This document shows positions 33,228 through 42,403 of a stretch of DNA of 64,000 nt, in pieces. Every line of letters begins with the position of its first letter. Within the stretch, counting starts at the first letter, position 1. Position numbers and translations under genes: made by a program. The stretch comes from Paenibacillus aquistagni (GTDB lineage: Bacteria; Bacillota; Bacilli; Paenibacillales; Paenibacillaceae). The notes below the pieces were generated by a model. That model was not told the DNA's origin, ran no database searches, and saw only the letters and a list, made by a program, of their open reading frames with translations. Location: contig NZ_FXAZ01000001.1 in assembly GCF_900177815.1 (NCBI RefSeq), positions 496,001 through 560,000 of the forward strand, written 5' to 3'.

Positions 33228-34120
33228 GTGAATCCCTGTACGATTCAAAAGGATTGCCCGCAGTGAACGGCGGTGCCGATTTACATACTCATACGACTGC
33301 TTCAGATGGAATGGAATCTCCAGCTTCTAATGTAAGGCTTGCTAAGCAGGCAGGTCTTGAGGCGATTGCTATTACCGACCATGACACCGTTGCAGGGCTT
33401 AAGGAAGCGCGAGAAGAGGCAGAAAAGCTCTCGATTGAGCTTGTTCCCGGCGTGGAGATTAGTACAGTTGAGGAAGGCATCGATATTCATGTTCTAGGCT
33501 ACTTTATCGATGAGCACGATCCTAAGTTTCTTGAGCGGCTGAAGGGACTGAGAAATACACGCGATATTCGCAATCAAATGCTGGTCGAGAAGCTTACAGC
33601 GCTCGGGATTCCACTTACGATGGACGAAGTGGTGGGGGAGCTTGATCGTCCACTCGCAGAGGGCGAGACCGTGGGGCGTCCACATATTGCTGACGCGCTC
33701 GTTAGAAGAGGAGCGGCGAAGAACATGAAGGACGCGTTCGATCGCTACCTGGGCAAGGATGGAGCAGCCTATGTGAATCCTCCTCGCATTCGTCCGTTAG
33801 ATGCCGCAGCATGGATTCGGGAAGCAGGTGGCGCAGTTGTGCTTGCTCATCCGGGATTGTACGGAAGCGATGAGCTTGTTGAGCGCATTGTGGCTGAGAT
33901 CAAGCCGGATGGCATTGAAGTATGGCATTCGGATCATGGCGAGGCAGATGCAGCTCGATATTATGCGCTGGCAGAACGTTTAGCTGTGCTAATGACCGCT
34001 GGCTCGGACTTCCACGGCGCTCGTCAAGGGGACGTATTTCACGGGGCGCTTGGAAGCCGAAGAATCAATATGCATGTAGTTGAGCGCTTAAAGCATATCG
34101 CTTCGCATGGAGGATGCTAA
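33224..34120 (+). CDS. PHP-domain phosphoesterase (YciV/RNase AM-like)
   Basis: A 298-residue metal-dependent phosphoesterase of the PHP family. The metal-binding motifs are complete: DLHTHTTASDG, ITDHDT, PGVEIST, VLAHPGLYG and TAGSDFHG. Close relatives such as E. coli YciV remove 5' nucleotides from RNA or hydrolyse 3',5'-bisphosphonucleotides, so an RNA-end or nucleotide-phosphate role is likely but not shown. The ATG at 33224 overlaps the lysR stop by 4 bases; GGAAGGGG lies 10 bases upstream. An in-frame ATG at 33164 inside lysR is rejected. Confidence 0.9.
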   Translation: MSESLYDSKGLPAVNGGADLHTHTTASDGMESPASNVRLAKQAGLEAIAITDHDTVAGLKEAREEAEKLSIELVPGVEISTVEEGIDIHVLGYFIDEHDPKFLERLKGLRNTRDIRNQMLVEKLTALGIPLTMDEVVGELDRPLAEGETVGRPHIADALVRRGAAKNMKDAFDRYLGKDGAAYVNPPRIRPLDAAAWIREAGGAVVLAHPGLYGSDELVERIVAEIKPDGIEVWHSDHGEADAARYYALAERLAVLMTAGSDFHGARQGDVFHGALGSRRINMHVVERLKHIASHGGC

Positions 34121-34151
34121 GTTATACGCTAGAGGGAGTGCCGTTATCAAC

Positions 34152-36101
34152 ATGATTAAAACGATAGGACTCTTTGCGCATGTGGATGCTGGCAAGACCA
34201 CGTTTGCAGAGCAGCTGCTTTATTTAACACGCGCGATAGCTGAGCCCGGCAGGGTGGATCATCGCAGCGCTTTTTTAGACAGTCATGAGATCGAGCAAGA
34301 GAGAGGTATTACGGTTTTTGCTGACCAAGCCACATTTGCCTACAAGGATCATATCTATCACCTTATTGACACTCCCGGGCACGTCGACTTTTCTCCTGAG
34401 ATGGAGCGCACGATCCAGGTTATGGATGCTGCGATCATCATCGTTAGTGCAGTTGAAGGCGTAGAAGGACATACGGAGACCGTATGGCAGCTTCTGAAGA
34501 AACAGCATGTCCCGGTCTTTTTCTTCATCAACAAGACAGATCGAACTGGAGCGAATCTTGATGAGGTTGTTGCTCAGATAAGAAGCTTGTTCACAACAGA
34601 TCTCTTCTTGCTTCCAGCCACGCAGGTAGCTGAAGAGTGGAGCACAGAACAGATTGAGTTTGTGGCGGAGCGTGACTCATTGCTGCTTGAAGCCTATCTA
34701 GAGCGAGGAATCGATGAGTTCCGCTGGCGGCAAGCCTTGAGCATGATGGTTATGGAACGAAGTGTATTCCCGCTAGGGAGCGGCTCTGCCCTTCATCATC
34801 ACGGCATTGAACCATTCTTCGCTATGCTGGATGGATTAGTTATGACCTCCTATGATCCAACCGAACCCTTTGCAGCACAGGTGTACAAGATTCGTTATGA
34901 TGCTGCGGGCACGAGAATGACTTTTTTGAAAGTGCGAAGCGGGAGCTTGCAGGTAAGAGGCACAATAAGCTACAAGCATAACGATAATGAATATACAGAG
35001 AAAGTTACCCAGATTCGCTCTATTAATGGCAAACAGTTGAAGCAGGTAGAGCGTGCAGCAGCAGGGGAGTTGTGTGCGGTTGCGGGATTAACGATGGCTG
35101 CGTGCGGTCAGGGGGGTGGTGCGCTCTCCAGCCAAACAGCCGTTGAACTGATACCAGCGCTGAAGTCGAAGGTGATTCTGGAGCCTTCAGTTCACCCGAA
35201 GGATGCCCTAAAGGTCTTCAGAATGCTCGATGATGAGGATCCTTCCCTCAGCGTTAGCTGGGAGGAACGAACGCAGGATATTCATCTTCACGTCATGGGC
35301 GTTATCCAACTTGAGGTGCTGGAGCGGATCGTGCTGGAGCGATTCCAGCTGAAGATTCGCTTTGGCGAACCGCAAATTCTATACAAGGAAACGATCGGAG
35401 ATGCAGTAGCTGGCTGCGGCCACTTCGAGCCCTTGAAGCATTATGCAGAGGTTCATTTGCGGATCGAGCCAGGTCCTCGTGACAGTGGGATCGTTTTTCT
35501 CAATGCGTGCCATCCGGATGTGCTGCCTGTCAACTATCAGCATCTAGTGGAGCAGCATATTCATGAGCGCGAGCATCACGGCCTGCTGACGGGTTCTCCT
35601 CTAACGGATCTGCACATTACGCTCCTCAAGGGACGCGCGCACAATAAGCACACCCATGGCGGAGATTTCCGCGAGGCTACGTTTCGTGCAATACGTCAAG
35701 GGCTTGAGCAGGCTGAAAATATTCTGCTTGAACCGATCTATGATTATAAAATTAGAGTTGCGCTCGATCACATGGGCAGGGTGCTCTCAGATATTCAGCA
35801 GGCGCACGGCAGCTTCCAACCGCCTGAGATTGAGGGGGATAAGGTAACGGTCACAGGCAGGGTGCCAGTGGCTACCTTCATGAACTATAGTGTGGAGCTT
35901 GCCTCCTTTACTCAAGGAAAAGGAAGGCTCAGCTTGATGCTTGGCGGGTATGAGCCTTGTCATCAATCGGAGCAGGTTATTGAAGCAATCGGCTATCAGA
36001 AGCAGGCTGACCCTGAGTATACGTCCTCGTCTATTTTTTGTGCAAAAGGGCAAGGGTATGAGGTTCCGTGGGAAGAAGCAGCTGGTCATATGCATGTGTA
36101 A
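34152..36101 (+). CDS. Tet(M)/EF-G-like translation factor GTPase
   Basis: A 649-residue translational GTPase with EF-G-like domain order. GTPase motifs are AHVDAGKTT, ERGITVF, DTPGHVDF and INKTDRTG. It lies in the ribosomal-protection (Tet(M)/OtrA) superfamily but domain IV carries GRAHNKHTHGGDFREA where Tet(M) has its SPVSTPADFR loop, and the C-terminus ends in GQGYEVPWEEAAG. It is therefore better called a Tet(M)-like sister family; tetracycline resistance should not be assumed. ATG at 34152 matches family N-termini; its GAGGGAG is about 13 bases away, and ATG at 34107, which overlaps the PHP gene, has no ribosome site. Confidence 0.85.
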   Translation: MIKTIGLFAHVDAGKTTFAEQLLYLTRAIAEPGRVDHRSAFLDSHEIEQERGITVFADQATFAYKDHIYHLIDTPGHVDFSPEMERTIQVMDAAIIIVSAVEGVEGHTETVWQLLKKQHVPVFFFINKTDRTGANLDEVVAQIRSLFTTDLFLLPATQVAEEWSTEQIEFVAERDSLLLEAYLERGIDEFRWRQALSMMVMERSVFPLGSGSALHHHGIEPFFAMLDGLVMTSYDPTEPFAAQVYKIRYDAAGTRMTFLKVRSGSLQVRGTISYKHNDNEYTEKVTQIRSINGKQLKQVERAAAGELCAVAGLTMAACGQGGGALSSQTAVELIPALKSKVILEPSVHPKDALKVFRMLDDEDPSLSVSWEERTQDIHLHVMGVIQLEVLERIVLERFQLKIRFGEPQILYKETIGDAVAGCGHFEPLKHYAEVHLRIEPGPRDSGIVFLNACHPDVLPVNYQHLVEQHIHEREHHGLLTGSPLTDLHITLLKGRAHNKHTHGGDFREATFRAIRQGLEQAENILLEPIYDYKIRVALDHMGRVLSDIQQAHGSFQPPEIEGDKVTVTGRVPVATFMNYSVELASFTQGKGRLSLMLGGYEPCHQSEQVIEAIGYQKQADPEYTSSSIFCAKGQGYEVPWEEAAGHMHV

Positions 36102-36146
36102 TGGGAATAGACGCATACGCATGTGATGGTCACGCATAACATGTAA

Positions 36147-36185
36147 AAAAGCAGCATCCGTATCTCTGATACGCATGCTGCTTTT
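36147..36185. terminator. Bidirectional terminator between the GTPase gene and rqcH
   Basis: AAAAGCAGCAT pairs with ATGCTGCTTTT, with an inner CGTATC/GATACG stem. The minus strand has six Ts after it, so it fits rqcH best, but it can stop both transcripts. Confidence 0.85.
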
Positions 36186-36240
36186 GTGAGTGTGAGAGGA
36201 CATTGTAGAGCTAAGGCTTAAGTAACGTTCTGTACGGGTA

Positions 36241-38001
36241 TTAGCCGCCCTGCTTCATCTCAAATGCTAAGGAGCGGATGCGTCCTTCCTCTGGAGTGAT
36301 GTAGAGCGTCTTTTGTCGATCATAAATCACAAAGCCCGGCTTGGCTCCGCTCGGCTTGCGTACGTAGCGAATGAGCGTATGATCGACAGGCACTTGGCTG
36401 GAATGCTTCGCTTGGCTGTAATAAGCAGCAAGCTGAGCAGCTTCTTCGAGTGTTGCATCTCCGAATTCCTCGCTTCGAATGACAACGTGCGAGCCAGGGA
36501 TATCCTTGGTGTGAAGCCATGTATCATTTGGCTTTGCTAGACGATTGGTAAGGTATTCGTTCTGGATATTGTTTTTGCCGACATAGATCGGAATGCCTTC
36601 TGAAGAAGTGTACAGGTACAAGGTAGGACGGCTGTCCTTCTTCTTGCGCTTCTGCTTGCGTCCTCGGTCGCGAAGCAGCCCTTGCTCAATGAGTTCCTCG
36701 CGAATCTCTTGAGCATCCTGCATATTAGCGTCTGACAGCTGCTGAAGCAAAATGTCATAGTACGCATTCTCCTTCTTGGCCACGTCCATCTGTTCATGAA
36801 CGACCTGCATGCTGTTTTTCAATTTATTATATTTCCTAAAGTAACGCTGTGCATTCTCTGATGGCTCAAGCAGCGGATCAAGCGGAATATTTAGCACTCC
36901 CATGTGTTCATCATAAAAGTTCTCAAGCGCAGTGGACGTATCGCCCCGTTTGATCTGATACAAATTCGCAAACAACAGCTCGCCCATAATGCGATACTTG
37001 TCTGCATCCTGCGCTTCTTGAATCGTATATTCCAGCTTATCAAGCTTTTTTAGATTCTTCTTCTTCTCCTGCTCAAGGAATCTTGTCAGGTCCCCAACGC
37101 GCTGCTTGACCATGTCGCGCTCGGCCTTGTCGCCATAGAAGGCTTCCATGCAGTCGCTAATGCTGTCATACATCTTTAGAGAACCTGAAATGTGCGTAAG
37201 CGGCAGGACAGAGAAATAGCTCTTGCCATCGTCTGACTCTACAATGTTCGATTGATAGTGATTGCTTCGAATAGGCTGCATCATCTGCTCGAAAGCAGAC
37301 CATGCACGGTTCAGCCAATCAGCACTTTCCAGCTGGCCGATGCGGTAAACCCATTCCTTGGCTAAAAGCGGACTCACGCCAGACAACTGCTGCACAAGCC
37401 ACTTGGCTGCCAAGTCCGGATGCTCCTCGTCAAGCTCGGCTTCTTGGGAGAGGAGCTGCTTGAAGGCTTCCTCGCTCATATCAAGCGGGTTAGTCTTCAA
37501 CTGCTCAGGAGGCGCCGTATACGCAAAGCCTGGCATGATGATGCGATAGCTGCTGATGGCAGGGGTAATGTGATGAATGCCGTCAACGATCTGTCCCGTT
37601 GCAGGTTCGGTGAGAATGATATTGCTGTGGCGTCCCATAAGCTCAATAATGAGAAGCTTCACCGATTCATCGCCAAGTTCGTCGCGCTTGCGAATGTAGA
37701 TATGAATGACACGCTCCATGCCAACTTGCTCTATTCGTTCAATAATGCCGCCTTCGCAGTATTTGCGCATAAGCATGCAGAACATTGGCGGCTCTGGCGG
37801 ATTGACGAACACCTGCTCACTGAAGTGAATGCGGGGATAAGTCGGGTTCGCCGAGAGGAGCAGTTTTCGATTCGCCCCTGCAACCCGCATATGTAGTACA
37901 AGATCATGCTCTGTTGGTTGATGAATTTTATGAATACGAGTCGTACCGGTCATCTGCAGCTCATGAACCAGCGCTCTTGTTACCATTCCGTCTAATGACA
38001 T
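36241..38001 (-). CDS. rqcH: Ribosome quality control factor RqcH (Rqc2/NEMF homologue)
   Basis: RqcH binds the peptidyl-tRNA-obstructed 50S subunit and recruits Ala-tRNA to add C-terminal alanine tails. The 586-residue product has the NFACT-N domain (MSLDGMVTRALVHELQ, LLLSANPTYPRIHF, EPPMFCMLMRKYCEGG), a coiled-coil segment (about 300-440, LEQEKKKNLKKLDKLEY) and the NFACT-R domain (IPIYVGKNNIQNEYLT, NDTWLHTKDIPGSHVVIR). The B. subtilis D97-R98 motif reads ER here (Glu96-Arg97). AGGAG lies 9 bases before the ATG. Position next to the Ca ATPase gene matches B. subtilis yloA-yloB, except that it is divergent. Confidence 0.94.
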   Translation of the reverse strand: MSLDGMVTRALVHELQMTGTTRIHKIHQPTEHDLVLHMRVAGANRKLLLSANPTYPRIHFSEQVFVNPPEPPMFCMLMRKYCEGGIIERIEQVGMERVIHIYIRKRDELGDESVKLLIIELMGRHSNIILTEPATGQIVDGIHHITPAISSYRIIMPGFAYTAPPEQLKTNPLDMSEEAFKQLLSQEAELDEEHPDLAAKWLVQQLSGVSPLLAKEWVYRIGQLESADWLNRAWSAFEQMMQPIRSNHYQSNIVESDDGKSYFSVLPLTHISGSLKMYDSISDCMEAFYGDKAERDMVKQRVGDLTRFLEQEKKKNLKKLDKLEYTIQEAQDADKYRIMGELLFANLYQIKRGDTSTALENFYDEHMGVLNIPLDPLLEPSENAQRYFRKYNKLKNSMQVVHEQMDVAKKENAYYDILLQQLSDANMQDAQEIREELIEQGLLRDRGRKQKRKKKDSRPTLYLYTSSEGIPIYVGKNNIQNEYLTNRLAKPNDTWLHTKDIPGSHVVIRSEEFGDATLEEAAQLAAYYSQAKHSSQVPVDHTLIRYVRKPSGAKPGFVIYDRQKTLYITPEEGRIRSLAFEMKQGG

Positions 38002-38241
38002 AATGAAGGTCTCCTATTCCATTGATGACTTCCTCTCTATGATGCCATACTTTTGTCCAAAACTTAAGAGCTCCCTTCGTATTCCGGTGGGATATTTTCG
38101 ATCTTGTCCGAATAGATTTAGCCTAGAGGCTGTTCGAGGGGCCGACGAAGGTGTCGAACGAGGAATATGCCGGGGTTCGATCATCCGTCTATAAGCAATG
38201 CCTTGGATGGAAAAGCGATCAGGAGGAAAGGAGAACGTGCA

Positions 38242-41040
38242 ATGGAACAAAAGATGTGGCATCAGCTGTCTAGTGAAGAGCTGCTGCACAAGCTGGACGT
38301 TGAAAAAGAGCTAGGGCTTTCCGCAGAAGAAGCATCCAAGCGAAGAGAGCAATACGGGAAAAATGAGCTCTCGGAAGGAAAGAAAATATCGCCTATTGCA
38401 TTGTTTTTGAACCAATTCAAGGACTTAATGGTGCTGGTGCTGGCAGGCGCTACGCTTGTATCAGGCATTCTTGGGGAATATCTGGATGCCATAACAATCA
38501 TCGCCATTATTTTGTTAAATGGGATTCTTGGCTTCGTGCAGGAGTTTCGGGCGGAACGCTCTTTGCGGGCGCTAAAGGAACTGTCCGCCCCGATGGCAAA
38601 GGTGCTGCGGGCAGGGCGATTGGAGCATATATCTGCAAGTGATCTGGTGCCTGGAGATGTGGTTCTCCTGGAGAGCGGTGATCGAATCCCGGCTGATCTG
38701 CGCTGGCTCGAGACCAATAGCTGTTATGTGGAGGAATCTGCCTTGACCGGAGAGTCTGTTGCTGTAAGCAAGCATGCGCAGGCAATTGCGGATGCAGAGA
38801 TTCCGCTTGGCGATATGCGCAACTTCGGCTTCATGGGCACCATGATGGCAAGAGGGACAGGCAAGGGTGTTGTTATGCGGACGGGCATGGAGACCGAGAT
38901 GGGCAAGATCGCGCATCTCATTCAGAGCACCGAAGAGATGGAAACCCCGCTTCAGCATCGCTTGGAGCAGCTTGGCAAAATTCTAATCGCTGTTGCCTTG
39001 GGACTTACGGTTATGGTTGTGGTGGCAGGTATTCTGCATGGACAGCCGGCCATGGGCATGTTTTTGGCGGGTGTGAGCTTAGCCGTCGCTGCTATACCAG
39101 AGGGCTTGCCTGCGATTGTGACCATCGCTTTGGCGCTTGGTGTACAGCGGATGATTAAGCGTAAAGCGATTGTTAGAAAACTGCCTTCTGTTGAAACGCT
39201 GGGCTGCGCTTCTGTCATTTGTTCGGACAAGACAGGCACGCTGACTCAAAATAAAATGACGGTCACGCATGTGTGGCTTGGCGACCAAGGGCTTGATGTT
39301 AGCGGCGAAGGCTTTGAGCCTGATGGGCAGATTACCCATCGCGGGCGTATGGTTGATCTGAAGACAAATCAATCGTTGCGGCGTCTGCTTCAGATCAGCG
39401 CATTGTGCAACAATGCTATGCTGCTTGAGCAGGATAGCGATTCAGAGCCAGCTGGAAAAGCGCAAAAGAAAAAGACGGATGAAAAGCGTCCTGCCTGGGG
39501 GATCAAAGGCGATTCGACGGAAGGTGCGCTGCTTGTTCTGGCCGCCAAGCTTGGAATAACGCCAACCAGTCTTAGCTCTTTGTATAAGCGAGAGAGCGAG
39601 CTGCCGTTCGACTCGGAGCGAAAGCGCATGTCTGTGGTTGTGTCTCATCAAGGAGGGCGCATGGTCATGACCAAGGGTGCGCCTGACGTGCTGCTTGATC
39701 GCTGCTCGTATGTGTTGTGGGAAGGCAACGTTATCCCACTAACCGACACATTGAAGCAGAAGGTCAAACAGGCCAATGAACAAATGGCGAAACAGGCGCT
39801 GCGCGTATTAGGCTTCGCCTATCGTGAGCTAAAAGGCAAGGAATCCGTGGATGATGAGCAGCGCATGGAGTCTCAGCTGGTCTTTGTCGGCTTGACGGGC
39901 ATGATCGATCCGCCGCGCCGTGAAGTGCGCGATGCGATTTATCAATGCCGCAAAGCAGGCATCAAGACGGTCATGATCACGGGGGATCATCAGCTGACGG
40001 CTGAGGCGATCGCTTCGCAGCTTGGCATTATGCCTAGAGACGGCATGTCTGTCAACGGCTCTAAGCTGTCCAAGCTTAGTGATGATGAACTCGACAACAT
40101 TGTGGATCAGGTGTACGTCTATGCTAGAGTCTCCCCGGAGCACAAGCTTCGCATTGTGAAGTCGCTGCAGCGAAAAGGGCATGTCGTTGCCATGACGGGA
40201 GACGGGGTGAATGACGCGCCTGCAATCAAAGCCGCTGATATTGGGATCGCGATGGGGATTACGGGAACAGACGTAACGAAGGAAGCCTCAGCCTTGATCC
40301 TTAGCGATGACAACTTTGCCACCATTGTGGCGGCAATTGAGGAAGGGCGGGGCATCTATGAGAATATCCGCAAGTTCATTCGCTACTTGCTTGCTTCCAA
40401 TGTTGGCGAGATTCTTGTCATGTTCTTTGCCATGATGATGGGTCTTCCTCTTCCGCTGGTGCCGATTCAGATTCTATGGGTGAATCTGGTGACGGACGGC
40501 CTGCCAGCGATGGCGCTTGGTGTGGACCAAGCGGAAAAGGATCTTATGGAGCATCGTCCGCGTTCTGCTAAGGAGAATATTTTTGCGAGACGACTTGGAT
40601 GGAAGATTATCAGCCGAGGCATTTTGATTGGCTTATGCACCCTTGCTGCCTTCTGGCTCACGTTAAGCGTGAACCCTGACAGTGCCGAGCAGCTGACGCA
40701 GGCACAGACTGTCGCCTTTGCCACGCTCGTCATGGCTCAGTTGATTCATGTGTTTGACTGCCGCAGCTCACGATCCATTTTCCATCGCAACATTTTGCAG
40801 AACCGTTACTTGGTGCTCGCGGTCTTGTCATCAGTCATTCTCTTGCTTGCTGTGCTCTACATTGAGCCGCTGCAGCCGATCTTCAAGACAGTGCCGCTTG
40901 GCTTAAGAGACTGGGCTATCACCTTCGTTATGGCGGGAATCCCAACATTTCTGATGGGTATCGGCTCAGTCATGTCCGGCAGCAAGCCGTCAACGAAGCG
41001 TCGGAGCAGCACATATCCGCCTAATCGCCGTGCGGCGTAG
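38242..41040 (+). CDS. yloB: P-type Ca2+-transporting ATPase (SERCA type)
   Basis: A 932-residue P2A-type pump that exports Ca2+ using ATP. The phosphorylated aspartate is Asp329 in CSDKTGTLTQNKMTV; other landmarks are the actuator LTGESVAVSK, the membrane PEGLPAIV loop, TKGAPDVLL in the nucleotide domain, and TGDGVNDAPAIKAADIGIAM. Ten membrane segments are expected. AAAGGAG lies 8 bases before ATG 38242; the open frame upstream is ignored. B. subtilis YloB is the counterpart at the same place and is expressed in sporulation. Confidence 0.95.
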   Translation: MEQKMWHQLSSEELLHKLDVEKELGLSAEEASKRREQYGKNELSEGKKISPIALFLNQFKDLMVLVLAGATLVSGILGEYLDAITIIAIILLNGILGFVQEFRAERSLRALKELSAPMAKVLRAGRLEHISASDLVPGDVVLLESGDRIPADLRWLETNSCYVEESALTGESVAVSKHAQAIADAEIPLGDMRNFGFMGTMMARGTGKGVVMRTGMETEMGKIAHLIQSTEEMETPLQHRLEQLGKILIAVALGLTVMVVVAGILHGQPAMGMFLAGVSLAVAAIPEGLPAIVTIALALGVQRMIKRKAIVRKLPSVETLGCASVICSDKTGTLTQNKMTVTHVWLGDQGLDVSGEGFEPDGQITHRGRMVDLKTNQSLRRLLQISALCNNAMLLEQDSDSEPAGKAQKKKTDEKRPAWGIKGDSTEGALLVLAAKLGITPTSLSSLYKRESELPFDSERKRMSVVVSHQGGRMVMTKGAPDVLLDRCSYVLWEGNVIPLTDTLKQKVKQANEQMAKQALRVLGFAYRELKGKESVDDEQRMESQLVFVGLTGMIDPPRREVRDAIYQCRKAGIKTVMITGDHQLTAEAIASQLGIMPRDGMSVNGSKLSKLSDDELDNIVDQVYVYARVSPEHKLRIVKSLQRKGHVVAMTGDGVNDAPAIKAADIGIAMGITGTDVTKEASALILSDDNFATIVAAIEEGRGIYENIRKFIRYLLASNVGEILVMFFAMMMGLPLPLVPIQILWVNLVTDGLPAMALGVDQAEKDLMEHRPRSAKENIFARRLGWKIISRGILIGLCTLAAFWLTLSVNPDSAEQLTQAQTVAFATLVMAQLIHVFDCRSSRSIFHRNILQNRYLVLAVLSSVILLLAVLYIEPLQPIFKTVPLGLRDWAITFVMAGIPTFLMGIGSVMSGSKPSTKRRSSTYPPNRRAA

Positions 41041-41183
41041 CTAAGGCCCTCTTCATAGGCAGGTGTAAGGGCAAGGGATGCTTTGCTTGTTTCAGCCGTT
41101 TATTTCATACGAAGCTATCAAATTAATGCAAATCTTCAAGCAGTTCTTAAATACCTTTTCCTGTCCGATTCCTGTATCCTAAC

Positions 41184-41195
41184 CTTAGCGCTAAG
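41184..41195. promoter_or_regulatory. Perfect 12-bp palindrome upstream of dapF
   Basis: CTTAGCGCTAAG, about 57 bases before the dapF start and just upstream of a TATATAAA stretch. It could be an operator; no known consensus is matched. Confidence 0.3.
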
Positions 41196-41251
41196 TGCGT
41201 ATTGCCTATATAAACATTGGAATACGTGGTCTAAGAGAAGGAGTGGCTGAC

Positions 41252-42091
41252 ATGCAATTTACAAAAATGAACGGACTAGGCAATGACTTTATTGTGATAT
41301 ATGGTGAAGCGGTACTTCCTGAGCATGCATCTGAGCTTGCAGTGAAAGCCTGCAATCGCAACTTTGGCATCGGTGCAGACGGATTAGTGTATATTTTGCC
41401 TTCAGCGAACGCGGACTTTATGATGCGTATTATCAACTCTGACGGTACGGAGGCGGAGCAGTGCGGCAATGCGATCCGTTGTGTGGCCAAATATGTGGCT
41501 GACCATGGCTATAAGGATGGCGATGAGCTGACCATCGAGACGCTGGGAGCGGGCGTGCAGCGTGTTCAACTGCAAAAGGAAGATGGGATTGTAAAGATGG
41601 TGCGTGTGGATATGGGCGCTCCAGTGCTTGATGGGCTTCAGATTCCAACGACAGTGGATCAGAACCCCGTTATTGGGCATCCCATTGAAGTCGGAGATCG
41701 TACATTCCACTTTACGGCAGTATCCATGGGCAACCCTCATGCAGTCATCTACGTGGATGATGCAGTGAACGTTGATCTTCATACATGGGGACCACGGCTT
41801 GAGGTGCATCGTCTATTTCCGCGCAAAATCAATGTCGAGTTTGCCACAGTGAACAACCGCAATCAAGTAGATATGAGAGTATGGGAGCGCGGAGCAGGCC
41901 CTACGCTGGCTTGCGGTACCGGTGCCTGCGCGACGCTCGTATCTAGTGTGCTGAATGGGAAAACAGATCGGCAAGCAACGATATCTCTTGCAGGCGGCGA
42001 CTTGTTCATTGAATGGGATGAGACGGACAATCATGTGTACATGACAGGACCTGCAGAGGTTGTCTTTACTGGCCGATGGCTCAAATCATAA
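41252..42091 (+). CDS. dapF: Diaminopimelate epimerase
   Basis: It interconverts LL- and meso-diaminopimelate, the last step before lysine and the peptidoglycan cross-link residue. The 279 residues contain both catalytic cysteines in EAEQCGNAIRC and LACGTGACAT, plus the N-terminal MNGLGNDFIV. AAGGAG lies 8 bases before the ATG at 41252; the frame upstream runs through the promoter. In B. subtilis dapF is elsewhere, so its place here is a lineage trait. Confidence 0.97.
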   Translation: MQFTKMNGLGNDFIVIYGEAVLPEHASELAVKACNRNFGIGADGLVYILPSANADFMMRIINSDGTEAEQCGNAIRCVAKYVADHGYKDGDELTIETLGAGVQRVQLQKEDGIVKMVRVDMGAPVLDGLQIPTTVDQNPVIGHPIEVGDRTFHFTAVSMGNPHAVIYVDDAVNVDLHTWGPRLEVHRLFPRKINVEFATVNNRNQVDMRVWERGAGPTLACGTGACATLVSSVLNGKTDRQATISLAGGDLFIEWDETDNHVYMTGPAEVVFTGRWLKS

Positions 42092-42120
42092 AGAATGGCC
42101 CATATCGATACAGGTAAGCG

Positions 42121-42145
42121 AGACGCCCTGCTTGGGGCGTCTTTT
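42121..42145 (+). terminator. Terminator after dapF
   Basis: AGACGCCC pairs with GGGCGTCT around a 6-nt loop, followed by TTTTG. Confidence 0.85.
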
Positions 42146-42403
42146 GTTCCATTTAAGAACTTTTTTGGAATGTGTCATGTTTTATGCCACTATTTTTGGT
42201 AGAATCATGGTAGTTCATGTGCGTGAACCCTTTGAAGAATAGATAAAAGATCATAGGAGAGAGCGCAAACGGTCGTGACGTTCTTATATTGTTATCTATT
42301 TATGGCTGATATTTGGTTCGTTGACTGTTGCGAAGCAGCAGCATGAACCGTATAACGTAATAACGACGACTGAAATGATGGGGAGAGCAGGAGGCTGACT
42401 GTG
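42146..42403 (+). promoter_or_regulatory. Leader of the methionine gene; no S-box recognised
   Basis: The 258 bases between the dapF terminator and the methyltransferase gene contain a TAGAAT near 42200 that may be a -10. B. subtilis yitJ, the counterpart gene, has a SAM-I (S-box) riboswitch. I looked for the S-box core (GAGGGACTGGCCC-like, ATGAAACCCGGCAACC-like) and a leader terminator and found neither. Confidence 0.4.

Noticed and set aside
34107-34151. An N-terminal extension of the Tet(M)-like GTPase from ATG 34107
   Set aside because: There is no ribosome site, the segment overlaps the end of the PHP gene, and family proteins start at the residue given by ATG 34152.
34152-36101. Tetracycline resistance as the function of the Tet(M)-like gene
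   Set aside because: The domain IV loop differs from that of true ribosomal protection proteins and there is no mobile element nearby.
41041-41251. A riboswitch (lysine or other) upstream of dapF
   Set aside because: No conserved riboswitch core or leader terminator is visible; only a short palindrome was found.
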